From Augochlora pura (taxonomy: Eukaryota > Arthropoda > Insecta > Hymenoptera > Halictidae): DNA of 64,000 nucleotides. Where the stretch lies: the NCBI RefSeq assembly GCF_028453695.1, contig NC_135775.1, positions 20,990,545-21,054,544 of the forward strand. Direction: 5' to 3'. Both the position numbers and the translations under genes were made by a program. Of the stretch, positions 35,001 through 46,810 are shown in pieces. Under the pieces are notes generated by a model that saw only the letters and a list, made by a program, of their open reading frames with translations, did not search any database and was not told where the DNA came from. Each line of letters starts with the position of its first letter. The first letter of the stretch is position 1.

Positions 35001-35969
35001 AACTTTCATTAACACACATCGAGTTCACTGTTGTTATGGTTAAGTCATAAGCAACTTCAGTAATAAACGATGAATAATTATGTTACTATAATCACTAATA
35101 ACGACAGTAATTGACAATGAGAGCTAGCTAAAATTAATGGAAATAGGTTAACCTCCGCGTAATCCCTGTCATCTCTATATTATGTGTCTGGAATAATTGG
35201 ACGACCACTTTAATCAGCGTACTCCCACTTCTTTCGGCAAACAAGCTCCAATAATAACGCACAATTTTTGGAGATCTCGTTTTGGATATAATATAAATTA
35301 ATAATAATAATAATTTATATTATATTCTATATTAGATATTAAAAGCATCTCACCTTTAATTAAAGAAAGTCAAGGTTTTAAAATTAATTCTATTTGCAGT
35401 GCGATGAAGCTTAGGTAAGCTTTAAATAATTAATTAAAATTGTCAAGCATTAAATTTGGTTATTAATACTTTAAGACGTAACTTGTAAGATTATATATTA
35501 TACATTTTAAGTGTTATATTGCCAAAAATTAAAATATTTTAAGCATAAGTGTGCTCAAATTTACTCGTCCAAAATAAAATATAGATTTCCATATGTTGCA
35601 TCTTATGTTTACATTTATAAAAAAATTAAAATATCTAGAATTACATATATAAAAATTTATAAATAAAATAATAAATAGCCCTACGTATATTAAGTCACAT
35701 TTTTGTCATTCTAGTATCGAATATGTTTAAATTATTTAAAATATCCTCAACTGCAAAGAATTAGCAACTATAAACTCGCAAAATAAATTTACAAACTAAA
35801 AAGCTTGAAAATTCTGTTCGATGCTCGCCGATTACGTCACGCGCAGATTTATGTTGTTGTTGAACGGACTCCGTTCGCGGGTATGAAGCATGCATTCCGC
35901 CGGAATCATTTGGAATCCACGGTTTCGCGGAAACTTTGAAACGATGCTCTGCCTCAAATATCTTCGGGG
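32061..35969. other. Non-coding; poly-G site and one CpG-rich block
   Basis: Contains the poly-G pair at 32274-32311 and a CpG-rich block from about 33290 to 34060. Open frames up to 163 codons overlap on both strands in that block. They are Arg/Ala-rich in every frame and no domain is visible, so I treat them as composition artefacts. The rest is AT-rich unique DNA. Confidence 0.45.
32274..32311. repeat. Two poly-G runs (15 and 19 bases)
   Basis: Fifteen G (32274-32288), then TGGA, then nineteen G (32293-32311) on the plus strand. A strong candidate for G-quadruplex formation; run length may be misassembled. Confidence 0.95.
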
Positions 35970-35986
35970 CCCCCCCCCCCCCCCCC
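35970..35986. repeat. Poly-C run, 17 bases
   Basis: Seventeen uninterrupted C following GGGG. Confidence 0.95.
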
Positions 35987-38428
35987 TGTAAAGGATAGTT
36001 CTTCGTAAAAATTTTCTAACAACGCGAAAGTTCCGTAGCCTTTAAGTCTGACAAATCTTCTACATACTATCTTAACAGTCACCGTCCCACACACCCCCCC
36101 ACTCCCCTGTCTACGCGGTGATCGAGAATCTTTCCTTGCCGGGCAATTTTCTAAAAAGCTTTCGTACATAGAACCCACCACTCGCAAAATCCGTGGGAAA
36201 AATACATGCTAATTGCAAACTTTCGAAACGGCTGGAACTTCGACTGGTTTACCGGTAACTTAGGCGCCGTAGCGGTCTTCAGAATTGCGTGCCGTATGTT
36301 GAAAACTTTGTCGGACGTCACCTGCATCGCCTAATGAATTTCGCTGCTTTATATCGCCGTGATCGCAGCTTTTTACTTGAAAATTTTTGCATTACTTTAA
36401 CGCAAGATTTAAAATAGATTTAAAGATTTAAAATATCATGAGATATAGCTTCTTTTAATATTATGAAGTCTAAAATATTTGCTATAGTTGGATTGACGAT
36501 TTTAATGCATTTATTGCGGGCGTGGATTTATGAAATGGGAGAAAATACATTAACGGGAGTTAGGAGTCTTCTTGTCAATTTATTGCAAGGAATTATCAAG
36601 TTGATGACGTGACATAATTTATAGATATAATACTTTGTATGTGCAATAGTATTTTCTCTGTGAAAAGACTCGATTATGGCGAAATAATATTTTATTTAAA
36701 TATGAATATTAAATTCTGAATAATAGCTTGGAAAAGACATGCTTTTAATACATTGTATATTTTCTATACGTTTCATAATTTTTATTAATGCATATATAGT
36801 CCCACTTTAATATCGCTTCTATGATAAATTAAATGACTTGTTGAAATTAATAAAAAATTAATTATTAACAGCAAACAAATTGTACCAGTGAAACGAACTT
36901 AGAGTAAGTGAATTATTAAAAAGAAAGATTTTGTCTATCGTAAAAGGGGTTGGAAAATACGGCGCATCGTCCGATTAGGTGAAGTACCCGCTGGTCGTAA
37001 CACTCGCTTATGGCACATCTCTCGCGCCCCCAAAATGGAAGTTATGTAATAAGTGTTTGCATCTCGTAATTCGCGGAGATAAGTCCGATCACATTTCAAC
37101 GTCATCCGAACGCGGCTGGTGGGCTCTGAGAAATCGACTGCTCCTCGTATCTTCCCCGCGTTGCCCTGCCTCTCTCACGCCGAAGGGCTGAACTTGCCCC
37201 GATATATCAGGCCGGGGGGGAGAAAAAAATAGAAGGAAATAAATGATTCATGAGAGCAGATTAAATATATCGGTCAACTTTTAATAACCACTCCCCGGGA
37301 ATACGTGTGACACGGTAAATTCTCCGATTAAATCAGATTACAGCGGCGTTAAACGCGGACCCCGGCGCTTTATCCTTGAAAAAGAGACGCGAAACTTTTT
37401 CGGTGACACTGACGGATCTGGGACTTTTTTACGAGTGCGTCTCCCCCTCTCGGTCGAGCAGGCCGAAAAAATTTTAATTGAATAAATAATGACGGGGGCG
37501 CGGCCGTGATGGAACGGCTCGGATAAATGCTGCCCCGTCGTTTAATTCGTTGTTCCTCCCTTCGCGACACGCCGCGATAAATGTAGCGTCTTTAAAATTA
37601 AATAAAAGCGGCGTGATTTTTTAAAGTTATTTAAGTATATTTAGCATTATATATTACTCAAATAATTGATATTTAATGGTAGTAATTAGATCACAGATTT
37701 TGATGTATTTATTACAGAAATGACTAAGGGGTATATGATTAAAAGTATTTAATAACTAAATTTGACTTATCAAAGCAATTAAAAGATTGCTATTTATATT
37801 TAGAAGATTTATATTTAAAATTATAGATTATCTAAATAATTGAAATATAACATAAATATTACCTAAACATTACCTAAATATTAAAATAACAATATCAAAG
37901 CAATAAAAGCAATACCATATTTTTATTTCTGTTTCTAACAATAGTTACGGAAAATTTTGCATAAGGATCTCCGAAGTAACAATAACTTCGTACTGCAGAA
38001 ATCTTCGGGCGCGTTGGAAATTTTCGAACAGTGGTAACGCACAAAGAAGCATTATCTGCTCGTACCATAAGTTCGTAAGGGTTTGTATAGCGTCTCGCGC
38101 CATTGTTGCGGCGCCGCGTACACGTGCACGTAAACGAATGAAACGGTACGTGGCAAGCTCTTGACAATCGGGACGCGTGCTTGAGGGCTATTCCCAAGTA
38201 GATTGGTACATTGCGCAACGGGCAAGGGGACAACTCATCGGATAATTGGACTTGTCACGGGGTCATACGGCTGTCGTTACACGATCTCAGGTCAATTACG
38301 GAGATTCCGGCTTCGAGTGTCTTGCCGACGAAATGATTGGCTTTTCGAACGAATCCGACGACGCCACGTCAACCGTTTCGACTACCTCGCGAAGCTGTTA
38401 GGATCGTGTTGTTGCGAACCTGAGAACT
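35987..38428. other. Non-coding, mixed composition
   Basis: AT-rich from 36360 to 36950 and 37600 to 37960, with CpG-rich blocks at about 36950-37600 and 37960-38400. A C-rich patch lies at 36090-36110. No exon, RNA or element recognised. Confidence 0.45.
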
Positions 38429-38580
38429 GTTATTTTGCTGCTATTTTACTGTTATTCTACTACTATTATTTTACTATTATTTTACTATTATTTTACTATT
38501 ATTCTACTACTATTATTCTACTATTATTATTTTACTATTATTCTACTATTATTTTGCTATTATTCTACTACAATTTTATT
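38429..38580. repeat. (TACTATTATTT)n-type AT repeat
   Basis: Variants of TACTATTATTTTACTATTAT recur across about 150 bp. Plus-strand open frames through it are Leu/Tyr/Phe-rich artefacts. Confidence 0.9.
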
Positions 38581-41500
38581 TTTAATGGTAATTACTTTAG
38601 CGATAATAAAGCAAATTCTACAAAAATAGAACTCAAAGTATAAAATGCATACTTTCATACGCGAATGTACAAGAAAATTGATTAATATTAGATTGACGAA
38701 ATATTTAATTTTATTACTGCAATGTTAAACATGCTTGCACGATATTTTCCATTCGCAAGTGCACAATTTTTATAATTGTTCTTATAGTTTGCAAACACCT
38801 TTGACATTCTCAAATTTAAGGAAACTATTTCCGCTTCTTTAATCTACAATTTTATATACTTAATCGACAGCTTTTAAACTTAATTAAAATTATATCTATA
38901 AAGAATCGAGCGAGGTAAATTGCTCACCTATTTCGTGCTGCGCCGAGTTGTTGGAAAAATATAAAATCATTTTCGCAAACCGGATGAAAATAAAACGCTC
39001 GCATGAAATTTGTACGAATCGAATGCGAGACGAGATGCGAAACCGGAGTCTGCCGGAACGAAAAAACACGCGCGGGCCCGTGCGCCACTTTCATAATCAC
39101 CGGCACACGCGAGCTAACTTCCAGAATGAATTGGCCGTGCAGAACGAATATAAGAGAACTCCACGCGAGTGCATGGTCTAGCGACGAGATTTAGGACGAC
39201 TAAAGATGTCTGGAATTAAAAGCTCGAAACTCGGAGGCCGTCCAAACATTTCGCGAGCGTCGCCGCTTTAACGTTGCGCCGGTTTCGGAAAGTCCTGTTT
39301 GCGCCGTGAAAGTTTCATCAAGCATCGGGGGAGAGGAGGCCGGCTTAGAAAGTTTAGGCACCGGTCGAAAAATATCGCGCCGGCCACTTCAGAATCCGTT
39401 CTGACCCCGGCCCCTTGCCGCGGTATGCGGGAAAATATTACGGGTTACCGAGAACGGGATCGCTCGAAATTACGAACGCAACGAATATAATATAGCGAGG
39501 AACGAATTACAAGTGGCTCCCGGGGGGCTTTCAATACGTCGAACGGTGCCAGAAGACCCCCTCGAACTTTCCAGACTTTGACATCTTTATCGGGCTCGAG
39601 ACGGGGGGGTCTCGATGCGTCTTAAAACTTGGTTGTATAGCTTGATGCGCCCCCGAAACATCTGAAATAAATCTCCGAAACTTCTTGCGATCTTACAAGG
39701 CGCTCTTGTACCGGTAATATTCGTTAGAAAAGGCGATATTGAAAACCCGCGTCGCTTTTTTCTTCCCCCCGTGCGAAGGGAGGATCTTTCGAGGGGAGCA
39801 TTAAAATACATTTTATGCATTTTAGATATTCCCGAGATACGAGTGTAGAAACGATACGCGAGTGAAAGGTTCTATAGCTCGGTGCTGATATCATATTTTC
39901 AATTTCGTGATGTTATCGGGGGGGAGGGATTTATTTGTGTTTGTAACATGCTTGAAGCTAGAATGAATGAAATTGAAGCGAAATTAGATTAAATAAAATG
40001 ACAGGAAAGAAAATCGTTTGACGAATAAATGGATCAAAATGAAATGGAATTAAATGTTTTAGGTTGACCGAAATCGAGCGGCGTGGGTCCGAATTTAAGT
40101 AAAATTATTTTCCAGTCATTTGGTAGATTTGAAATGAGACGAAATTAAACTTTAAATTGAGTGAAATTAAACAGACAAAATTAGATTAAAAATATTAATT
40201 TCGACGAAGAGAAGGAAATAAAATGAGTGTTTACTTTCAATGATATAAAATAAGGCTGAACCTTTTAGCTTCGATAAATTAATGGTAAATAATGTTAAGG
40301 AGAACTAGAGAAAACTAAAGAGACGTAATGAAAAACAAACATGAAGAAAATTGAAGAAAATTAGAGAAAGCTAGAAAAACCAAAGAAAACTAAAGAAATC
40401 TAAAAATATCGAAGAAAATAAAAGAAAATGAAAGGAAACTGGATAGAACTAAAAAAAATAGTACAAAAGAAATAAAGAAATAACTATATAACTAGATAAA
40501 TCTAAAGAAAACGAGAGAAAACTGAAGAAAGCCCCAGAGAACTAAAGAAAATTTCAAGAAATTCGATAAGACTAAAGAAAACTAAACGGGACGAAACAGA
40601 GGTCTGCAGACACGCGCGACGATGTCTACATTAGGATAGCCGTGGGCAGTGACCCGGCCTGTCGATGGGACTGCAGAAAAACGAAGGAAGAAGAAAGGCG
40701 GGCAGAATATCTCTCCGTCATAGCGCGGACATTTGCGCGGAGATTTGCAAGGATCGCATTATTTACGGTGGCGTCGAAGTGGTTACAGTTACGTGCCTCG
40801 GCCTGTATATCCAGCAATTAGGTAAATAGCGATTTCCAGAGCGCCTCTGTCCATAAAATTGCACTTTAGCTCGGCGGCACGTTCTCGTGTCCGCGACGGA
40901 CACGCTGGGGAGACGAGAGAGTTTTCCGGGGCACCGAATTCCCCGGCGTGTCGTTCATAAGCCCGGATAAATAAAAGAGCGTGTTACGATCTAAATAGCC
41001 AGGCCTCCGCGTCTTACGTATGCGAGGGGTCTTACGCGGGGGTGGGTGGTGGTGTGTGTGTTCGGCCGGCCACCGGCCACGTTGTTCGACCGCCGTCCCC
41101 AGCAGCCCCGGAAATTGATATAGAGCCACGCGGGAGACGATCGGGGACCCGGCGAGCCGGCATTGAATTATGTTCGGAGCTCTCGCGGCTCGAACCCGGG
41201 GAACTTATTATTATCCCGGGGTTATGACAACGGGGATGATACTGTGCCCGGTCGTTAAGCCGACGGTGTTACAGCCCCGCGGTCCGGCAAAAGCGAAAGA
41301 AGGTCAATTGGTGTTTTTTGCATTGCTGCATCGGACGGCAAACCCCTTTGTCGCGAGGGTTCTCGAAACAACAGTGTTCGCGTTTTTTTTTCTGGACCCC
41401 TTTGTTGTAAGCGAACTCAAAGAACGTGTTCCGGCGATCTCTCTCTTTTTTTCTTTTTTCTCTTTTCGTTCGTTTGTCATTAGACGTTGTTTTTACACGA

Positions 41501-41846
41501 CGGCGCTAGATCTGCCGGCATTGGTAGCCACTCGGGCGAAAATAAGGATCTTCTTACGTGCGACGCCGAGATACCGTCGCGAAAGCAGCCCCGACCCCGG
41601 GATGTTTTGTGCCGGGGGAAAAATGCTGGTTCGAGTTTCGTTGTTGATCTTCAGCCGACAACAGCGGGGACACTTCGGGTTTGCACATTCTTCTTTACGG
41701 ATCTGTTGGCTCGTCTCAGGACGATGAAGTGATTCCATATTGTGCGCGACCACGTCTCCTTACGCCGCGATGAATCACGCTCGGTATCCTCGTCCTTGAA
41801 ATGGATTCTCTCGTAGCAAATTCAAAGGCGTCTTCTCCGCGGCCTA
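38581..41846. other. Non-coding; CpG-rich blocks and a purine repeat
   Basis: CpG-rich from 38930 to 39900 and 40590 to 41846, flanking the purine-rich array at 40290. A 185-codon plus-strand frame at 41170-41727 is hydrophobic in parts but overlaps open frames on the other strand. It has no recognised motif, so I do not call it. Confidence 0.4.
40290..40590. repeat. Purine-rich AACTAAAGAAA repeat
   Basis: Degenerate array of AAAGAAAACTAAAGAAA-type words with a roughly 10-11 bp spacing of ACTA or GAAA. The plus strand is strongly purine-biased. Non-coding. Confidence 0.8.
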
Positions 41847-42035
41847 TTAACCCTTTGCACTCGAAGCTATTTCAAATCTAAAATCATTTTTCTGGCTTCC
41901 AGTGAATTTATGAAATTGAATCTCGCGACTCATAGTTACACTTTTAACAATTTTTAAATCTAAGCTTTGTCTATTAAAAATTATTTTGGAACGTGTTACA
42001 GCTATTTTAATGACGACTCGAGTGCTAAGGGTTAA
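41847..42035 (-). mobile_element. piggyBac-like TTAA MITE (CCCTTTGCACTCG family), inverted
   Basis: 189-bp element with TTAACCCTTTGCACTCGAA at the left and ACTCGAGTGCTAAGGGTTAA at the right. On the minus strand it aligns with the copies at 5588 and 16964: it shares GATTTAAAAATTGTTA and the AAAATGATTTTAGATTT block near the end. It is about 50 bp shorter, through internal deletion near the CTCTGAGGCACC motif. Confidence 0.9.
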
Positions 42036-42364
42036 TCCGTCGACTTTAACTTGACCAACAGAATATCGGCTCTTACGGATTTTCGTCACGTTTCATGCGC
42101 GTTCGGTTGTGTTGCCATTAGACCGCAGATTTTATGCATTCACGGGGAAAACCAGAATGCAACACGTTGAACGAAAGGAACGGATTTAACAATGCCGCTC
42201 CATTATTTCCAGCCGCGGTCTATTTCTCGCTTCCAATTTATTTGTGGGATCATTTCTCAACTCGCCGGCCGGAAAATTTTCGATTAATTAAATTATCGAA
42301 CCGGAGAATCGATTTTGATGCTTCCTTTTATAGTTACTGATATCCTCGAAATGTTTCTATTAGA
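42036..42364. other. Non-coding, nothing recognised
   Basis: Short unique stretch between a MITE and a tandem array. No feature seen. Confidence 0.45.
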
Positions 42365-42700
42365 GATCTTTATTAAAATATTTGTTGATCTTTATTAAAA
42401 TATACAGCGATCTTTATTAAAATATTTGACGATCTTCTTTAGTAAAATATTTGATAATTTTTATTAAAATGTATGACGATCTTTATTAAAATATTTGATC
42501 ATTTTTATTAAAATGTATGACGATCTTTATTAAAATATTTGATAATTTTTATTAAAATATACAGCGATCTTTATTAAAATATTTGACGATCTTCTTTAGT
42601 AAAATATTTGATAATTTTTATTAAAATATATGACGATCTTTATTAAAATATTTGATAATTTTTATTAAAATATTTGACGATCTTCTTTATTAAAATATTC
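42365..42700. repeat. 22-bp tandem array with higher-order pattern
   Basis: About 15 units of GATCTTTATTAAAATATTTGAC and variants. The variants recur in order: units ending ACAGC, then TTGAC, then a longer GATCTTCTTTAGTAAAATAT unit, then ATTTTTATTAAAATRTATGAC. The block around 42395-42475 is repeated around 42555-42640, which suggests amplification of multi-unit blocks. Confidence 0.9.
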
Positions 42701-45700
42701 AAAGGACTCCTGCAAAGTCTAAGTAAATGAAATATATTCGTCGGTATGAGATAATCTAAATCTAAGAAACGATGTTCCGCAACACCGAATTTAATATCTC
42801 GAACAAATCCCAAGAGAGGCAAATAGAGGAATCAGGAGAATGAGTGAGAGAGAGAGAGGGATGATTTCATTGCATTGTCTGCGGTGTAATTAATCAAACG
42901 AGGCGAAAGGAAGTTCACCACCCCGGTGATCCACTTAGCAAAGATGTCGTATGTTCCCGCGGCGCAGCACTCTAACAATCTTTGCTATCCGAGATGGCAT
43001 TCAATTGTCTTCACCTCGAATTCACGGGGAAAAGCTAGCGGCGACAAGACAAATTAGAAAAGTTCCGCGATGGCCGACTACATTCTGAATGCGAACGAGA
43101 AATATGAGGAAAGTCGCTTTCTTGGCGGCGACGGATAAGGAGGAGGAGGAGGAGGTGGTGGAAGCGAAGGAAGAAGCGACGAAGCTAGGAAAAAGCTGAC
43201 GAAAGGAATTGGATATACAACGAATTAGCTACGGAGACTGCGAGCTTGCCTCTACGGGGGAAAAATGACGAACCCGGTCGGAGACAGAGACTACTGCCTG
43301 CGGGCTGATAATTGCGCGCGGCTCGCGATACGTTATATATTACGACAACGGGGGGTTACAGAAATACACGGATACCTTCGCGAAATAACCGCGGCGGTGC
43401 CGCGCGGTGTACTGCTTTGAATATCCCGGCGGTTTTCACACTGGCTCTTCATTTATATTCCTCTAGGTTCTTCCGACAGAGGGGGAGGGGGGAGTTGCTG
43501 CGAGTCTATTGCGGTGATATTAGTTAACGTGAAAAATAACCGGCCGCCGGAGCTCGACCGCGCGCTGATGCACTCGCATTGTAATCTATTTTCATCAGGT
43601 AAATTAAACCCGCGGCCGAATAAATTGCGGATCAAAGCATTAGAAACCGCACTCCATTAAACACACCGGGGATACGGTAAACTCCCCGGGCTCGATTCTT
43701 TGCGGTTAAAGAGTTTTAATTAGTTTTTGGTCCGGTTGCTTCTTCGCCGCTTCCGCGGATTATTAGCTGATTAGGTCGGCGCGATGGACGATCTTCGAAA
43801 CGGCACACATTTTGTACGATGTTACTTGATGCGTTGTTTTAAATAGTACACTCTTTTATTTTGTAATTATTTCCATGATCGCTTTTGAAATAATATTATT
43901 ACGAATTTTATTTTATAATTATTTGCAGGAAATAGACAAAGAGATCTTGGTCTAGATAAACATCTTTGAAGAATGAAATTCTTCGATAATGATTTTTGTT
44001 GATAGTAAAATTATTCTGTAATAAATTGCTGAAATATTTTTGTTGTATATTGTATCAATGATTATATCTTTAAGAAAAAAGAATTTTAAAGAAAATTGAT
44101 ATGAACGTCTATAAAAATAAAGTTTTCTTATATATTTTAAGAATTAATTTTCTCTGTTTTAATTGAAATAAAATAACATAATTCTTCATTTAAAATGACT
44201 ATTACATATAACAGTTATATTTTATTAATATTACCACGTAGGAAATAATTGTTTATCGATCTCCTGGTTTGATTCTTTTTGAAAAAGACTCAAAAATTAA
44301 AAAACTGTTGTTGAAATAGGGCACAGCCATAGTCGATTTTTCAATTGGAAGTACAGCAATAGGAATTCTTTCGCAGTGGCTAGCATTAACTGGAAATAAA
44401 ATAAAATGAAATATCTTCTATGATGCAAATCGTCGATTTTATTTCCAATGTAACCGGCTCATCGATCTCCGTGGTATAAAATTTCATTTCCAGAAATAAA
44501 CGAGCATCGCCAAAATTTCTTTATAATATTCTGTCTGTGATCAAAGTGACCTCTGCATTTTTTAAACCATTTATAATATTATACAAAATATTAATATTAA
44601 TAAATAGATTCTATAAGTATATTACATGTTAAACACTATACCATATAATCAATTATTTAATTTATACATCACATGGATAACCTAATTTTATAAATAAAAA
44701 TATTCCGAAACCAGCGAACCCTTTTCCCGCAAGCCCGCACAAACGTTCCACTTTATCACACGCTATCACTGCTACAAAAAAAAAAATCTCCACGCGGCGC
44801 TACGTTCACGCGGATGCCAAATATTTCCCCGGTTATTAGATTATCGAGTTCGCGTTAACGCTCGCGGGGCGCGCCATAATTTCCCGAGAAATTACACGGA
44901 GGCACGTTCCCGGTTCGATATAACTTCGGTCTACCATTCCCGGAAACGTCTCCCGAAAGTATCAAAGGATGAAAACGGCGCGGTCTCGGGAAACGGATCG
45001 AATATTCCACGGGAACTGTATCCTTTGTAAAATGACAACTCTATTAGAAGTAACTTCGTTCGACATAAGGAAACTCGGCGGAATATTCTCCCCTCCCCCC
45101 CACTCCCACTCCCTTCCCATCCCATGCCGCGACCCTAGTTAGAATCGAAATACCCTAGGCAGCGAATTCGGCGCCGGGCTTTGTGTACAACTGCCGGCGA
45201 TTCGGTTCTCCTCGTTTTCGCCGATGCGGAGGAACGCCAAAGAGTTCTCCTCCTCCTCCCTCCCTCCAAGCCATCCAACCCCGCCTTGAAATTCTTTTAC
45301 CTAGCCGCGGGAGTGCGTCCTCTCTATTCATCGCGCGCATTGTATTCGCAAAGCGTCCTCCGCGGATCCTTTCCGCGAGCTAACGCGCTGCCGGGCGACG
45401 ACCGGGTGTCGTCGAAAAATGCGCAAACACGTGGATCACGAAGGCGGTGTGTAGACACTACACTATCCCCGTCCGAACGCGGGATCCGCGGGTCGCCGCC
45501 GATTGTTATTATTCAAGGGCGTGCCGCGAACGGAAAGCGACCAACAACGGGATCAAGAGCCGCCGTCGTAACTTCGCGGGAGCACCGACGACGACGGTGA
45601 TACTATCCCTGCTCCGCTCGAATTTGTCGAACGCGCCCTCTTCGTTCATTAGATAAATGGAAACTGTCGCGCGGCTTTATTTCGCTCGAGTTATTAGCCG

Positions 45701-46507
45701 TGTTTCCAGAGGGCATTACAACGGCGGCGCCGATGTCGTATCCGGTAATTAGCCGATGCTTTCGTATGACTTTGTGTCGATTACCGTTTTCACGCGCAAT
45801 AAAAATTGCCGGCAGTAAATGTTACCACTTTTTTTAGCGATTTATTTGATCTTGCGTGTATTGGGGGGGGGGGGGGGTGTAGGGTTATGCAAAAGTATTT
45901 TTTAAAGTGTTGAATGAGAATATTAAGGGTTGCTTTGTTGTGTTCTAATTTAAAGTGATAGACAATTTTAATGTTTTAATAATTGTACAAATAAATTTTT
46001 AGAATTTCGTTTTCACTCTATGGGACTTTTTTCTTTGCGTTTCTTGCGACTGGCGCTTTTTTGTTTATTTTTTTTTAAATTTGTTAAGAAAGTTTATGCT
46101 GACAAATGAAAAATTCGTGACCTAATAGACAGCATTAGAAATGAAATTGGCGAATTAAATGATAATACATGTCAAAATGTTATCGTAAATTTTGGTATTC
46201 GAATTGGTGTCTGAAAACATAGTTATGCTGGCCTATTTAAGATTTCACCCTTTATACACAATTGTCATAGATAATACTCATTAATTAATTAAAAGAACCA
46301 ATAGAATTTAAAATAGTTTCTTTTATATTTAAAAAGACTCTGAATTCTGAATAGCTAACATATATCAATGTACTGTATATTTAGTATAATCACTATAAAT
46401 CTATAACTCTGTCGTATATAGATATAACATCCTTTTAATCGTAATTTTGTTAGCAATTTTCAGATTGGTAGGATTATTTTACTTCAACATAATCCATCGC
46501 AAGTAGG
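42701..46507. other. Non-coding; two CpG-rich blocks
   Basis: CpG-rich from about 42900 to 43800 (with a (GGA)n patch at 43138-43155) and from 44700 to 45830. The intervening DNA is AT-rich. Open frames at 45181-45600 overlap in several frames and have no domain. No exon recognised. Confidence 0.45.
45863..45877. repeat. Poly-G run, 15 bases
   Basis: Fifteen uninterrupted G on the plus strand within AT-rich DNA. Confidence 0.95.
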
Positions 46508-46810
46508 TCAACCAGAGTTTGCCGACGCACGTGGGCATGAATATCGATTGATTATTTCGTAATTTATATATAGAAGCAATGCTCCGGCAAGGGATAAATA
46601 ATCAAGAAGCATCAGACGATACAAGGGATGCTGTAGATCACTTCTAAATGAGGGCGCAAGAGAATGCAATACCACCCCCATGAAATACTTTGGTTCATCG
46701 CAAGCAGTATCCAATATCGCATGCTCTTGGAATTCTAATAAGGATCGCCTTATAGGTTCGAAAGCCAATTCATTTCCGTTCCGATGACAATAGTGCACCA
46801 AGGGATGCAA
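46508..46810 (-). pseudogene. Unidentified open stretch with protein-like composition
   Basis: A minus-strand frame of 100 codons with a balanced residue mix, unlike the repeat- or CpG-driven frames elsewhere. It includes HPLVHYCHRNGNELAF, LLEFQEHAILDTACDEPKYF and a hydrophobic LLDYLSLAGALLLYINY. It has no ATG at its start (the first codon is TTG, three codons after an in-frame TAA) and lies in moderately AT-rich DNA. I do not recognise the family. It could be an internal exon, a decayed gene or retroelement fragment, or chance. Labelled as a possible pseudogene only because it lacks a start. Confidence 0.2.

Noticed and set aside
41170..41727. 185-codon plus-strand frame with Phe-rich patches
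   Set aside because: Overlaps open frames in another plus frame and on the minus strand, the Phe-rich part comes from T-runs, and no family was recognised.
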